From contig JACPNR010000006.1 in assembly GCA_016185395.1 (NCBI GenBank), positions 310,001-374,000 of the forward strand: a DNA stretch of 64,000 nucleotides. The letters run 5' to 3'. Position 1 is the first letter of the stretch, and each line of letters opens with the position of its first letter. The notes below the pieces were generated by a model. That model did no database searches and was not told where the DNA came from. It worked only from the letters and a program-made list of their open reading frames with translations. The DNA comes from Candidatus Korobacter versatilis. GTDB taxonomy: Bacteria > Acidobacteriota > Terriglobia > Terriglobales > Acidobacteriaceae. A program made the translations under genes and the position numbers. This document shows positions 8,055 through 16,454 of this stretch, in pieces.

Positions 8055-9599
8055 TCACCAGCTGTAGTGGACGGTGTAGGTGATCACGGCCTCCCCGCTC
8101 GGCGGGATGGTCACGGGGAACTCGATGGTCTGGGAGTCTTTCTTTTTGAAGGTGGTGGTCTTGGCGGTGAGGGTCCAGTTGGTCCAGCGATAGAGGTGCT
8201 CGACCACGCGGACGGTGACGGGCGTCTTCTTGTGGTTGCGGACCTTGATCTCGAAGCTCTCGTCGAGCCAATCCTGGCTGGAGTTGACTTTGATGTCGGT
8301 GCGGCGGCGCTCGCCGACCACGTCGAAGGCGTTGCCGGTATAGACGCGGATGAGTTCGTCGACGGGGGTGTGGTCGATCCAGTTCTCGCCGGTGAACTCG
8401 AGCTTGCCATCGTCGTCGCGGCGATAGAAGCGCAGCTTGCCTTTGGGCAACGCGATGCCGAGGCCGTTCTCTTTCGAGTTCTTGAACTCCTGCATGACCC
8501 AGACCTTGGGATTCGATTCGGTGCCGTAGCCCTGGTCGTTGCGCGCGTTCTCCATGGTGTAGCCGTACCAGCGGTCGAGCTTGGCGCCGTCGTAGACGTA
8601 GATGCGTTTGGAATTCACGCCCGTGCCGCGGACGAACTCGACCTGTTTGGTCTCGTTGTCGTGCAGCGTGACGGCGCGCGCGAGCGAGTACATGTGGTAT
8701 TCATCGAAGCTTTTCTCTTTGACGGTGGGCGCCATGGACATTTCGGCCCTTGCCATCACGCGCATGTCGTCCCTGGCGCCGGCGGCGGGACGGGCGCCGG
8801 GAGGCAGCTTGTTGATGTCGCCGGCGATGAGCTTGATCTGGGCGTCGTCGAAGCGCATGCCGCTGCGGTTGGTGAAGGTGACGGAGCCGAAGACGTCGAT
8901 CTTCTCGGCGCCGTCCGCTCCAGAGGCTCCCGCGGCGCCGGAGACGGGCGCGACGATGTTGTAGTCGGCGGCCCAGCTCATGCCGCTGGTGACGTAGCTG
9001 ACCTCGGCGTCCAACTTTGCGTTCGAAGGCGTGTTGAGCAGCCAGCTGATGGTCGGGTGCAGGATGGTGTCCGCACCGAGGTTGGGGAAGATGGGCAGGC
9101 CGGGAAGTCCGAAGCGCAGCTTGCCGTCGACTTCGATGATGGGCTGTCCAGCGCCGTAGCCGGGATACGCCTGGCCGTATTCGTTGTAGGTCGGGTGGGG
9201 CACGTAGCCGGAGCGCACGATCCTGCATGGAACCCGCTCGAGGCGGCCATCGCGGTTCATTTCGAACTCGATGGTCTTGCCTTCGTACATGTAGAGCAGG
9301 AGTTCCTGCGTGATGGGATCGTTGCGGTAGTTCTGCTCGAGGACCTGGAGTTGCGTGCGTCCGTTGAGATCGCGGAGGATGACGGACTCGGGCTCGAGGA
9401 AGGCGGTGGCGTCAGCAAAGCGGACGCGGTTCACGCCGGCGGTGAGTTCCATGGGGAACACGGTGCGCACGAGCGCGAAATTCTGGTTGTAGATGGTGAT
9501 GGCCGAGCCTTTTCCGGGTGAATCGGGCTTTTCCTGTGCGGATGCGGCGAGCGCGAGCAGAAGCAGCGCGGCCGCGATGGTGGATGTCTTCGTTCTCAT
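8055..9599 (-). CDS. Secreted DUF4139 domain protein
   Basis: 514 residues with a signal peptide (residues 1-21, ending ALAASAQ). The segment ITIYNQNFALVR, at the start of the mature protein, is characteristic of the DUF4139 family, and the rest of the chain matches its beta-rich layout with a late conserved segment (DWLDESFEIKVRNHKKTPVTV, quoted in part: RNHKKTPVTV). The molecular role of DUF4139 is not known. The gene has its own terminator and an upstream motif (9627-9655) nearly identical to that of the VIT/vWA gene, so the two exported proteins are probably co-regulated. AGGAGAG lies a few bases before the ATG. Confidence 0.88.
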   Translation of the reverse strand: MRTKTSTIAAALLLLALAASAQEKPDSPGKGSAITIYNQNFALVRTVFPMELTAGVNRVRFADATAFLEPESVILRDLNGRTQLQVLEQNYRNDPITQELLLYMYEGKTIEFEMNRDGRLERVPCRIVRSGYVPHPTYNEYGQAYPGYGAGQPIIEVDGKLRFGLPGLPIFPNLGADTILHPTISWLLNTPSNAKLDAEVSYVTSGMSWAADYNIVAPVSGAAGASGADGAEKIDVFGSVTFTNRSGMRFDDAQIKLIAGDINKLPPGARPAAGARDDMRVMARAEMSMAPTVKEKSFDEYHMYSLARAVTLHDNETKQVEFVRGTGVNSKRIYVYDGAKLDRWYGYTMENARNDQGYGTESNPKVWVMQEFKNSKENGLGIALPKGKLRFYRRDDDGKLEFTGENWIDHTPVDELIRVYTGNAFDVVGERRRTDIKVNSSQDWLDESFEIKVRNHKKTPVTVRVVEHLYRWTNWTLTAKTTTFKKKDSQTIEFPVTIPPSGEAVITYTVHYSW

Positions 9600-9626
9600 G
9601 TTCTCTCCTGGTTTCCGTTGGTGAAA

Positions 9627-9655
9627 GGAGAACGAGGGGGAGGCCTGGGCTTGCA
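9627..9655 (-). promoter_or_regulatory. ECF-type promoter-like motif, copy 2
   Basis: Minus strand TGCAAGCC, 13 nt, CGTTCTCC, identical in both blocks to 7907-7935 while the spacer differs. The downstream block ends 28 nt before the DUF4139 start codon, a plausible promoter distance. Confidence 0.5.
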
Positions 9656-9790
9656 GGGAATATGTGTCGCCGGCTGACCACCAAATCGTGTCAGTGCGGC
9701 GGGACGGCGGCGGTCCGAGATGTTAGACTGCGCCGTTTCAGGAATGCGCCGGCGTGGTCGCCGGCGCCCACCCCAACTTGGGAGAAGTCT

Positions 9791-11203
9791 ATGCGCGCAC
9801 GGCAGCCTGGTTTTGTCGTCATCCTTTTTACTGCTGTTTTCCTGCTCGGCCCAGTGGCGGCGGCGCAGGAGGCGCTGACGGCCGAGCAGCGCGCGGCCAT
9901 CGACAAGGCGGCGACGGAGGCGCTGAAGGGGAGCGGGACGCCGAGCGCGTCGGTAGCGGTGGTGAAAGACGGCAAGCTCGCCTACGCGCACGCTTACGGC
10001 AACGCGAAGCTGGAACCGGCGACGCCGGCGACGGCGGAGATGCGCTACGCCGTAGGCTCGATCTCGAAGCAGTTCACGGCGACGGCGATCCTGATGCTGG
10101 CGGAGCAGGGCAAGCTCTCGCTCGACGACAAGGTCGCGCGTTTCCTGCCGAACCTCACGCGGGCGAACGAAGTGACGGTGCGGCAGTTGCTGAACATGAC
10201 CTCCGGATACCAGGACTACTGGCCGCAGGACTACGTGATGCCCAACATGCTGAAGCCGGTGACGGCGCAGCAGATCATGGAGGGCTGGGCGCGCAAGCCG
10301 CTGGACTTCGAGCCGGGGGCGAAGTGGCAGTACTCGAACACGAACTACGTGATCGCCGGACAGATCGTGCAGAAGGCGAGCGGGCAGGAGTTGTACAGCT
10401 TTCTGATGCAGCACGTGTTCGGTCCGCTGGAGATGCGGAGCGTGGCGAACGTGGACCGCGCGCCGCTGCCGGCGACGGACCCGACGGGATACCGGCGGTT
10501 CGCGCTGGGGCCGCTGCGTCCGGCACCGAAGGAAGGGCCGGGGTGGCTCGACGCGGCGGGCGAGCTGGCGATGACGCCGAGCGACCTGGCGCGCTGGGAC
10601 GTCGGGGTGATACAGCAACGGCTGCTGAAGGCGGCGTCGTACCAGCAGCAGCAGAGGGCGACGCTGCTGAACAACGGCGTGGCCTTCCCGTATGGGCTGG
10701 GCGTCTCGGTGCGGGCGCCGGGTGGGCGGCGCACCATCAGCCACACGGGCGAGGTCAGCGGATTCAGCGCGAGCAACTACGTTTATCCGGAGGACAAGGC
10801 GGCGATCGCGGTGCTGACCAACCAGGATGCGGTGGGCACGGCGGACGTGATCGCGGACGCGATCGCGAAGGCGCTGTTCGCGGACACCGATCCGGCGACG
10901 AAGACCGCGACCGAACGCGCGCGGCAGATATTCCTGGGACTCGAGGGAGGGAAGCTCGACCGGTCGCAATTCACCGACAACGCCAACTTCTATTTCAGCG
11001 CGGAAGCGCTGCACGACCTGCAAGCGAGCCTCGGGCCATGCGGCGAGCCGAAAGAGTTTGCGCCGCTCGGTCCGCGGGGAGAGCGCGGCGGCATGTACGC
11101 GCGGGCGTGGCGAGTGAGCTGCGGCGGGCAGAAGCTGCGCGTGTGGACGTTCGAGCTGCCGGATGGAAAGCTGGAGCAGTACCAGGTCGCGCCGCTGGAT
11201 TAG
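9791..11203 (+). CDS. Serine hydrolase, beta-lactamase (class C / PBP) family, exported
   Basis: 470 residues. A signal peptide covers 1-25 (LLGPVAAAQ). The three active-site motifs of the serine beta-lactamase/esterase fold are intact: SISK at 90-93, YSN at 181-183 and HTG at 318-320. Members include beta-lactamases, D-aminopeptidases and esterases, so the substrate cannot be read from sequence. After about residue 370 there is a C-terminal extension of unknown fold with two cysteines. The start is set by GGAG six nt before the ATG; longer upstream frames read through non-coding DNA. It converges on the PAS gene, whose stop lies 19 bp away. Confidence 0.92.
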   Translation: MRARQPGFVVILFTAVFLLGPVAAAQEALTAEQRAAIDKAATEALKGSGTPSASVAVVKDGKLAYAHAYGNAKLEPATPATAEMRYAVGSISKQFTATAILMLAEQGKLSLDDKVARFLPNLTRANEVTVRQLLNMTSGYQDYWPQDYVMPNMLKPVTAQQIMEGWARKPLDFEPGAKWQYSNTNYVIAGQIVQKASGQELYSFLMQHVFGPLEMRSVANVDRAPLPATDPTGYRRFALGPLRPAPKEGPGWLDAAGELAMTPSDLARWDVGVIQQRLLKAASYQQQQRATLLNNGVAFPYGLGVSVRAPGGRRTISHTGEVSGFSASNYVYPEDKAAIAVLTNQDAVGTADVIADAIAKALFADTDPATKTATERARQIFLGLEGGKLDRSQFTDNANFYFSAEALHDLQASLGPCGEPKEFAPLGPRGERGGMYARAWRVSCGGQKLRVWTFELPDGKLEQYQVAPLD

Positions 11204-11222
11204 GAATGACCCGCGGCGCGCG

Positions 11223-11834
11223 CTAGCGTTTCCGCGGGCGTTTTTCTTTGGCCGGGATAAGCCCTTGGAACATCTGTTGCGCCCAGGGGCGGTCGCCCAC
11301 GTCGTGGAAGCTGGCGACGGCGGCGGCGATGAGCCCCTTCTCGTCGCGCACGGGCGAAGCGCTCATCTCGAACAGCGAAAAGGTGCGATCGCCGCGGCGG
11401 AGGCGGATGATCTCGCCGCGTACGTCTTCGCCAAAGAGGAGCGCGCGGCTCAAAGGCCAGTCGTGCGGCTGGTAGCGGGCGCCATCGGGACGGGTGCCGT
11501 GCCAGTGTGAGTACTGGTCGATGATGAGTGCAGGGAAGAAGCGCTCGCGCATGAGTTCTTCCATGCGGCGGTTGCCAAGGATGAGGCGGCCGGAGGGAGC
11601 TTCCGCGAGGACCACGCCGACGGGCATCTGGTCGAGCACGCCTTGCAGGAAGGAACGCTCGAGGCGCAACTGGCGCACGAGTTTCTGCAGGATCTCAGTA
11701 TCGGCGCCGAGGGTGATGCCGGGAGCGTTGGGGAGGTTGATGGCGACCGGCATTCCGCCCACGGGCACACTCCGGTGCACGCGGCGCTCGTCGCTCGAAG
11801 ATTTCTTCGTGGAGCTGGGGCTCTGGTCTTTCAT
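11223..11834 (-). CDS. PAS-domain protein without an output domain
   Basis: 203 residues. After a polar N-terminus and a helix (ILQKLVRQLRLERSFLQGVLDQM) there is one PAS domain at about residues 75-190 (MPVGVVLAEAPSGRLILGNRRMEEL, quoted here only as VVLAEAPSGRLILGN, then FSLFEMSASPVRDEKG). No histidine kinase, GGDEF or DNA-binding domain follows; the protein ends in a basic tail (KEKRPRKR). It could be a stand-alone sensor or the remnant of a kinase that lost its C-terminus. The ATG at 11834 has no clear ribosome-binding site, so the start is uncertain. Confidence 0.75.
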   Translation of the reverse strand: MKDQSPSSTKKSSSDERRVHRSVPVGGMPVAINLPNAPGITLGADTEILQKLVRQLRLERSFLQGVLDQMPVGVVLAEAPSGRLILGNRRMEELMRERFFPALIIDQYSHWHGTRPDGARYQPHDWPLSRALLFGEDVRGEIIRLRRGDRTFSLFEMSASPVRDEKGLIAAAVASFHDVGDRPWAQQMFQGLIPAKEKRPRKR

Positions 11835-12031
11835 GGCCCACAATGGATCGCTGGTTCTACCGCGTTGACCGAAGGGAGACGAAGGACCAGTGCTGCGCAA
11901 AGGAGGATAGGGGAGAGCGCGCAGCGCCGGGGCGCCCTCTCGGCGTAGCGCCCCTGAAACTGTGCATGAGATGCGCGCAGCAAGCGGCCGAGTTGCAGGG
12001 GGCGAGTTACCTAGCGGTTACGGGGGGAATA

Positions 12032-12181
12032 GAAACGCGCTGCCGGGCCGAGCGATTCAAACCCGGGCAGCGCGTTTCTCCGCCAAGGCACCTTAGGAGA
12101 AGGTGCCCCGTTGGACCCAGCCTAGGACAGAAATGCGCGGTTCCAACCGCGAGGCCGATTCTGTTCTGAATCTGGAACAGA
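12032..12181. other. Structured intergenic stretch, possible non-coding RNA
   Basis: The 475-bp gap 11835-12309 has no credible gene. It contains a run of hairpins: 12032-12078 (long stem GAAACGCGCTGCC...GGCAGCGCGTTTC), 12087-12107 (GGCACCTT / AAGGTGCC), 12136-12151 (CGCGGTT / AACCGCG, with a very small loop) and 12160-12181 (TCTGTTC / GAACAGA). I could not match it to tmRNA, 6S, SRP RNA, RNase P or a tRNA. It may be an unassigned RNA or simply repeat DNA. Confidence 0.35.
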
Positions 12182-12309
12182 CCGTCCGGGAGAGGCGGAG
12201 GGGGCGGCAGAGGCGGCTTTTGGCGAGGGCGGGGCCGCGGAACGCGTGGTAAAATCGTGTGTATCCGCAGCCCATACCAAAGCCCAGGCATGAGAAAGAG
12301 ACACCTGTT

Positions 12310-12984
12310 TTGATCGAGATCGCGCCCTCCATCCTGTCGGCTGATTTCGCCCGTTTGGGCGAGGAGGTACGCGCCGCGGCGGAAGGCGGGGCGACCCTGC
12401 TGCACGTGGACGTGATGGATGGGCACTTCGTGCCGAACATCACGATCGGGCCGCCGGTGGTGGCCAGCTTGCGAAAGGTCACCCGGCTGCCGCTCGACGT
12501 CCACCTGATGATCGAGAACCCCGACCCGTACGTGGGGCAGTTCGTGGAGGCGGGGGCGGATTGGGTGTCGGTACACCAAGAAGCTTGTGTCCATTTGCAC
12601 CGGACGCTCGGTCTAATAAGGTCGAAGGGCGCGCTGGCGGGGGTGGTGGTGAACCCGGCAACGCCGGTGGAGTCGCTCATCGAGGTGCTCGACATGGTGG
12701 ACTACGTGTTGGTCATGTCGGTGAACCCGGGGTTCGGTGGGCAGAAGTTCATCGCGGGAGCGCTGCCGAAGATCAAGAAGCTGGTGTCGCTGCGCGCGGC
12801 GCGGGGGCTGAACTTCCGCATCGAGGTGGATGGCGGGGTGACGCTCGAGACCATCGGCGAGGTGGTGCGGGCGGGGGCGGAAGTGCTGGTCGCCGGGAAC
12901 GCGGTGTTCGGCAAAGGCGACGCGAAGCAGAACGTCGGGAAATTATTGGCGGCGGCGAAAGACGCTACGCTGCAAAAAGTCTAA
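12310..12984 (+). CDS. rpe: Ribulose-phosphate 3-epimerase
   Basis: 224 residues, the usual length. It interconverts ribulose 5-phosphate and xylulose 5-phosphate in the pentose phosphate pathway. The family signatures are present: APSILSADF at the N-terminus, HVDVMDGHFVPN, HLMI, VMSVNPGFGGQ and EVDGGV, covering the metal ligands and catalytic aspartates of the TIM barrel. The start is TTG at 12310 (LIEIAPSIL), which matches the family N-terminus and has GAGAAAGAG upstream; an in-frame GTG at 12259 would add 17 non-conserved residues. Confidence 0.95.
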   Translation: MIEIAPSILSADFARLGEEVRAAAEGGATLLHVDVMDGHFVPNITIGPPVVASLRKVTRLPLDVHLMIENPDPYVGQFVEAGADWVSVHQEACVHLHRTLGLIRSKGALAGVVVNPATPVESLIEVLDMVDYVLVMSVNPGFGGQKFIAGALPKIKKLVSLRAARGLNFRIEVDGGVTLETIGEVVRAGAEVLVAGNAVFGKGDAKQNVGKLLAAAKDATLQKV

Positions 12985-13055
12985 CCAGCGCCGTTCTATA
13001 AGCGTGGTGCGGAGAACGGCGGGCGGTAAACACGGTCCATCTCCAGAGGTCATTC

Positions 13056-14414
13056 ATGGTACGGAAAGTCCTGATCATCGTTGTACTGAGCGCGATCGCT
13101 ATCCTGGCGACGGGATGCCACAAGAACAAGGTGGTGAACCCGATCGCCGACGTCAACTCCAAGCAGCCGGACAAGGTGTTGTTCGACCGCGCGATGGACG
13201 CGATGCAGCACTCGAAGTACGACATAGCGCGCCTTTCGCTGCAGACGCTGATCAATACCTATCCGGATTCGGAGTACATCGCGCGCGCCAAGTTATCGGT
13301 GGGCGATTCCTGGTACGCCGAGGGCGGCTCGACCGGGCTGGCGCAGGCGGAGATCGAGTACAAGGACTTCATCACCTTCTTCCCCAACATGCCGGAAGCG
13401 GCGGAAGCGCAGTTGAAGGTGGCGAACATCCATCACCGGCAGATGGAAAAACCGGACCGCGATTACACGCATGCGAAGCGCGCGGAAGACGAGTACAAGC
13501 AGCTCATCCAGCAGTTCCCGGATTCGAAGCTGGTGCCGGAAGCCAAGCAGCACCTGCTGCAAGTGCAGGAAGTGCTGGCGGAGCGCGAGTTCCGCATCGG
13601 GCGTTTCTATTTTCTGCGCGAGTCGTACGCGGCGTCGATCGCGCGGCTGAAGAGCCTGAGCGATAACTATCCGCTCTACAGCGGGTCGGACGAGGCGCTG
13701 TTCCTGCTGGGGGCCTCCTACGAGAAGCTGATCGACGCGGCGCGGGCGAACGGGCGCATGCCGGAAACGATGAAAGGCAAACTGATCGGCGAATACGCCA
13801 AGCACGCGGCGGAGGCGTATGGGCGGATCATCACGCGGTATCCGGCGATGGACCGCAGAGGCGACGCGCAAGAGCGTCTCGAGGCGATGAAGCTGCCGGT
13901 CCCCACGCCGACGGCGGAAGCGGTGAAATTGAACCAGGCGGAAGAGGCCAGCCGGAGCGAACCCAGCAAGAGAGAGATGCTCATGGGGCTGATGCGCAAA
14001 AACCCGGACACGTCGCGCGCCGCAAAAGTGGGCGAGCCGCAGATGGAGGAGCCGAAGGAAACAAGCGCGACCGAGGTGGCACGGCAGACCATGGACGCCC
14101 TGAGGCAGGGGGCGCCGGCGGCCGATACGAAGCTCGGGCTGGAAGGCTCGGCGGGCACGGGCACGGCGCCGGCGAGCGAGGCGCCACCGAGTTCGACGCC
14201 GCAGTTGAACGACGCTACGCCGCCGCCGGCAGAGACTCCGGCGAGCGCGGCGAGCACCCCGATCCCGCCGCAGACCAACGAAGCCGCGACCGAGCAGGCC
14301 AGCCAGGACCAGGCGCAGGCGGCGGGACAGACGGCGAGCGAGGCGGACAAGAAGACGGAGTCCACCAGCAAGAAAAAGAAGAAGAAGGGGATGCGGAAGC
14401 TGATTCCTTTCTGA
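13056..14414 (+). CDS. bamD: BamD-like outer membrane lipoprotein with long C-terminal tail
   Basis: 452 residues. The N-terminus is a lipoprotein signal with lipobox LATGC. Tetratricopeptide-type helices follow (residues about 35-285), including the FNTIPYPDSEYI-like segment LINTYPDSEYIARAK and the repeat FPDSKLVPEAK, as in BamD (YfiO), the essential lipoprotein of the outer-membrane beta-barrel assembly machinery. E. coli BamD has about 245 residues; here residues 290-452 form an Ala/Thr/Pro-rich, low-complexity tail ending in a lysine cluster (KKTESTSKKKKKKGMRK). The tail is probably disordered and may contact peptidoglycan or nucleic acid; that is inference. AGAGG precedes the start codon. 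Confidence 0.85.
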   Translation: MVRKVLIIVVLSAIAILATGCHKNKVVNPIADVNSKQPDKVLFDRAMDAMQHSKYDIARLSLQTLINTYPDSEYIARAKLSVGDSWYAEGGSTGLAQAEIEYKDFITFFPNMPEAAEAQLKVANIHHRQMEKPDRDYTHAKRAEDEYKQLIQQFPDSKLVPEAKQHLLQVQEVLAEREFRIGRFYFLRESYAASIARLKSLSDNYPLYSGSDEALFLLGASYEKLIDAARANGRMPETMKGKLIGEYAKHAAEAYGRIITRYPAMDRRGDAQERLEAMKLPVPTPTAEAVKLNQAEEASRSEPSKREMLMGLMRKNPDTSRAAKVGEPQMEEPKETSATEVARQTMDALRQGAPAADTKLGLEGSAGTGTAPASEAPPSSTPQLNDATPPPAETPASAASTPIPPQTNEAATEQASQDQAQAAGQTASEADKKTESTSKKKKKKGMRKLIPF

Positions 14415-14420
14415 AGCAGC

Positions 14421-14450
14421 CATAAGCAGTAAGCGATAAGCGATAAGCAG
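14421..14450. repeat. Direct word repeat, word CGATAAG/CATAAG
   Basis: Four to five direct units of the type (C/G)(A/G)ATAAG(C) in 30 bp, just after the bamD stop codon and before its terminator. No inverted arm is present. Confidence 0.65.
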
Positions 14451-14462
14451 AAGGAAGACCCC

Positions 14463-14499
14463 GAACGCCGGAGGGCAGCCGCCTCCGGCGTTCTCTTTT
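14463..14499 (+). terminator. Rho-independent terminator after bamD
   Basis: A perfect 12-bp stem GAACGCCGGAGG / CCTCCGGCGTTC with a 7-nt loop is followed by TCTTTT. Confidence 0.88.
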
Positions 14500-14598
14500 G
14501 TTCGGCTATGGCGAGGGTAAAGAACTGAGGGTGGGAGGATTGTCCGGCGGGAGCGGGTAAGCGGAATACCTCAGGCGATCCTCAGGTGCCCGGGCGCA

Positions 14599-14627
14599 TT
14601 GACTTACAAAGTGATTAACAGTATTTT
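14599..14627 (+). promoter_or_regulatory. Sigma-70-type promoter of the receiver-domain gene
   Basis: TTGACT (14599-14604), a 17-bp spacer and TATTTT (14622-14627). A start of transcription near 14634 would leave a leader of about 27 nt containing GAAGGA, the ribosome-binding site of the gene at 14661. Confidence 0.65.
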
Positions 14628-14660
14628 TGTGCAGCGTTCCCGCCCCCGAAGGACCACTTT

Positions 14661-16388
14661 GTGCCTCTGAAGATCCTGTTAGCCGACGACAGCATGACTG
14701 CCCAGAAGATGGGCCAGAAGATCCTGGTGGACGCCGGACACGTGGTCATCGCGGTGTCGAACGGCGCCGCGGCGGTCAAGAAGATCGCGTCCGAGCGGCC
14801 GGACATGGCCGTGCTCGACATCTACATGCCGGGCTACACGGGCCTGGAGGTGTGCGAGCGCGTGCGCGCGGCGCAAGAGACGGCGAAGGTCCCCGTGCTG
14901 CTCACCGTGGGCAAGATGGAGATGGGTTCGTTCAAGCCGGAGGACGCGAAGCGGGTGAAGGCCGACGGCGTGATCATCAAGCCGTTCGAGGCGACGGACC
15001 TGCTGGCGGCCATCAAGAAGATCGAAGAGAAGCTGGCTGCCGCGCCGGCGGAAGCGGCTCCGGCGGACTACGAGCGGACGCAGAAGATCAACGTGGCCGA
15101 GATGCTGAAGCAGGACTCGAGCTACCAGGAGTGGCAGGTCTCGGCGGACGAGCACAAGGACGAGGAAGCCGCGGAAGCAGCCGCCGTGGATGCCGCCGAG
15201 AAAAAGAAGATCGTGGTGCCGCAGGACATGGCGGGCGAGACCGCGTTCGGGGACATGCTGGGCGACGAGCCGGTCGAGACGCAGGCGGCCGCGCTCGAAG
15301 CCGCGCCGATGCCGGCGACACCGGCGGCGTTCGCGACCGCGCCGAGCGTGGCGGTGGAACCGGTGGCGCCGCCGCTGGTGATGGAAGCGGTGGCGAACAC
15401 GCAGGTGTACGCGGCGCCGTCGTCGTCCTCCACGCCCCATCGCGATCCCGAGTTGGAGCCGACTTCTGCGAAGCACCACGTGGACATGGAACACGCTGCC
15501 GATCCGCACTTCGAGCCGACCGTGAGCCAGGAACACATCGACGTGGCGCACACCGGGCAGGACCCGGCGCTGGTGACGGACGCGAGCGAGATGGCGAGCG
15601 CGTTCGTGACGAAGTTCGGCGTGGATAATCCCGAGCCCATCGTGGTCGGTGTGGCCGCGGACGCGAACATCTCCGGCCTGTACACCGAGAGCGCGCCGGT
15701 GGAGGAGGCGTCGGACGAGACGCCGACGCAGGAAGTCTCGGCTTCGATCGCGCGGATGAGAGAGCTGGAGAAGGAAGCCGAGTCGGTGGAGATGGTGGAA
15801 GAAGGTGAGCCGGCCGCCGAAGCCGCGCCGGCCCCGGCGCACGTCTCTTCGACCGGCGAGGACGATTTCGAGAAGCGCGTGGCCGCGGCGATGAATACGT
15901 ATGAAGCGCCGGCGGAAGCCGCGCCGGAACCCGGGCCCCAAGAGGCGGTTGCGGCCGTGGCGGCGGCTGAGTCCGCGCCGGCTGCGAGCGCGTGGGTGGC
16001 GACGGAAGCTTCGGTGGAGCATCACGAAGCGAACGTCTCACTCGACCACGAGATGTTGAAGGCGTTCTCGGCCGCGGTGCCGGCCGATCCGGACCCCGCG
16101 CCCGCGCCGGAAGCTGCGCCGGAGCCGGAAGTCGCGGTCGCGCCGCCTGCACCGCCCGCGCCGCCGGCACCGGCGAACGCTCCCGACCTCGAGCTGGCCA
16201 CGGCGATCGCGGCCGCGGTGGCGCCGGATGCCGGTCCGCCGACGATCGCGATCGCGGCTGCTGCCGCTGCCGCGGCGTCCGGTGGGACGATCGATCCGGC
16301 GAGGCTGGCGGAGGCCATTCATCGCGCGATCGACCGGCTGAAGCCGGAGCTGATCGCGCACATCGCGAAGGAGCTCGAGCGGAAATAG
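14661..16388 (+). CDS. Response-regulator receiver protein with long Ala/Pro/Glu-rich tail
   Basis: 575 residues. A CheY-like receiver domain occupies residues 1-125; acidic residues D9-D10, the phosphoacceptor D53 (VLDIYMPG) and the conserved lysine in VIIKPFE are present. The remaining 450 residues are a low-complexity, acidic, Ala/Pro/Glu-rich chain with short ordered-looking motifs (KINVAEMLKQDSSYQEW; AGETAFGDMLGDEP) and a final amphipathic helix (ARLAEAIHRAIDRLKPELI). Receiver proteins with disordered tails occur in gliding and pole-organising systems such as FrzS; whether this one acts there is unknown. The start is GTG with GAAGGA 7 nt upstream and a clear promoter. No sensor kinase is adjacent. 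Confidence 0.85.
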   Translation: MPLKILLADDSMTAQKMGQKILVDAGHVVIAVSNGAAAVKKIASERPDMAVLDIYMPGYTGLEVCERVRAAQETAKVPVLLTVGKMEMGSFKPEDAKRVKADGVIIKPFEATDLLAAIKKIEEKLAAAPAEAAPADYERTQKINVAEMLKQDSSYQEWQVSADEHKDEEAAEAAAVDAAEKKKIVVPQDMAGETAFGDMLGDEPVETQAAALEAAPMPATPAAFATAPSVAVEPVAPPLVMEAVANTQVYAAPSSSSTPHRDPELEPTSAKHHVDMEHAADPHFEPTVSQEHIDVAHTGQDPALVTDASEMASAFVTKFGVDNPEPIVVGVAADANISGLYTESAPVEEASDETPTQEVSASIARMRELEKEAESVEMVEEGEPAAEAAPAPAHVSSTGEDDFEKRVAAAMNTYEAPAEAAPEPGPQEAVAAVAAAESAPAASAWVATEASVEHHEANVSLDHEMLKAFSAAVPADPDPAPAPEAAPEPEVAVAPPAPPAPPAPANAPDLELATAIAAAVAPDAGPPTIAIAAAAAAAASGGTIDPARLAEAIHRAIDRLKPELIAHIAKELERK

Positions 16389-16416
16389 TTTCTGGTTTCC
16401 TGTTCCCGGTTTCCGG
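16389..16416. repeat. Direct word repeat, word GGTTTCC
   Basis: Three direct units of the word (T/C)(G/C)GTTTCC(T/G) or a close variant directly after the stop codon of the receiver gene. The same word is used at 35163-35230 and 56664-56775. Confidence 0.65.
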
Positions 16417-16417
16417 A

Positions 16418-16439
16418 AAGGCCGCCCGCGGGCGGCCTT
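16418..16439. terminator. Palindromic terminator between convergent genes
   Basis: A perfect 22-bp palindrome AAGGCCGCCCG / CGGGCGGCCTT, followed by TTGTTGTTTG on the plus strand, between the receiver gene and the minus-strand kinase gene. It can serve both strands. Confidence 0.75.
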
Positions 16440-16454
16440 GTTGTTTGCCGGCGC

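Noticed and set aside
14421-14450. The CGATAAG repeats after bamD as binding sites (iterons).
   Set aside because: They follow a stop codon, precede a terminator, are irregularly spaced and fit the intergenic word pattern; no replication or regulator gene is near.
16389-16439. The GGTTTCC repeats and palindrome as a phage attachment site.
   Set aside because: No integrase, no tRNA and no second copy in att-like arrangement; the palindrome is adequately explained as a terminator between convergent genes.
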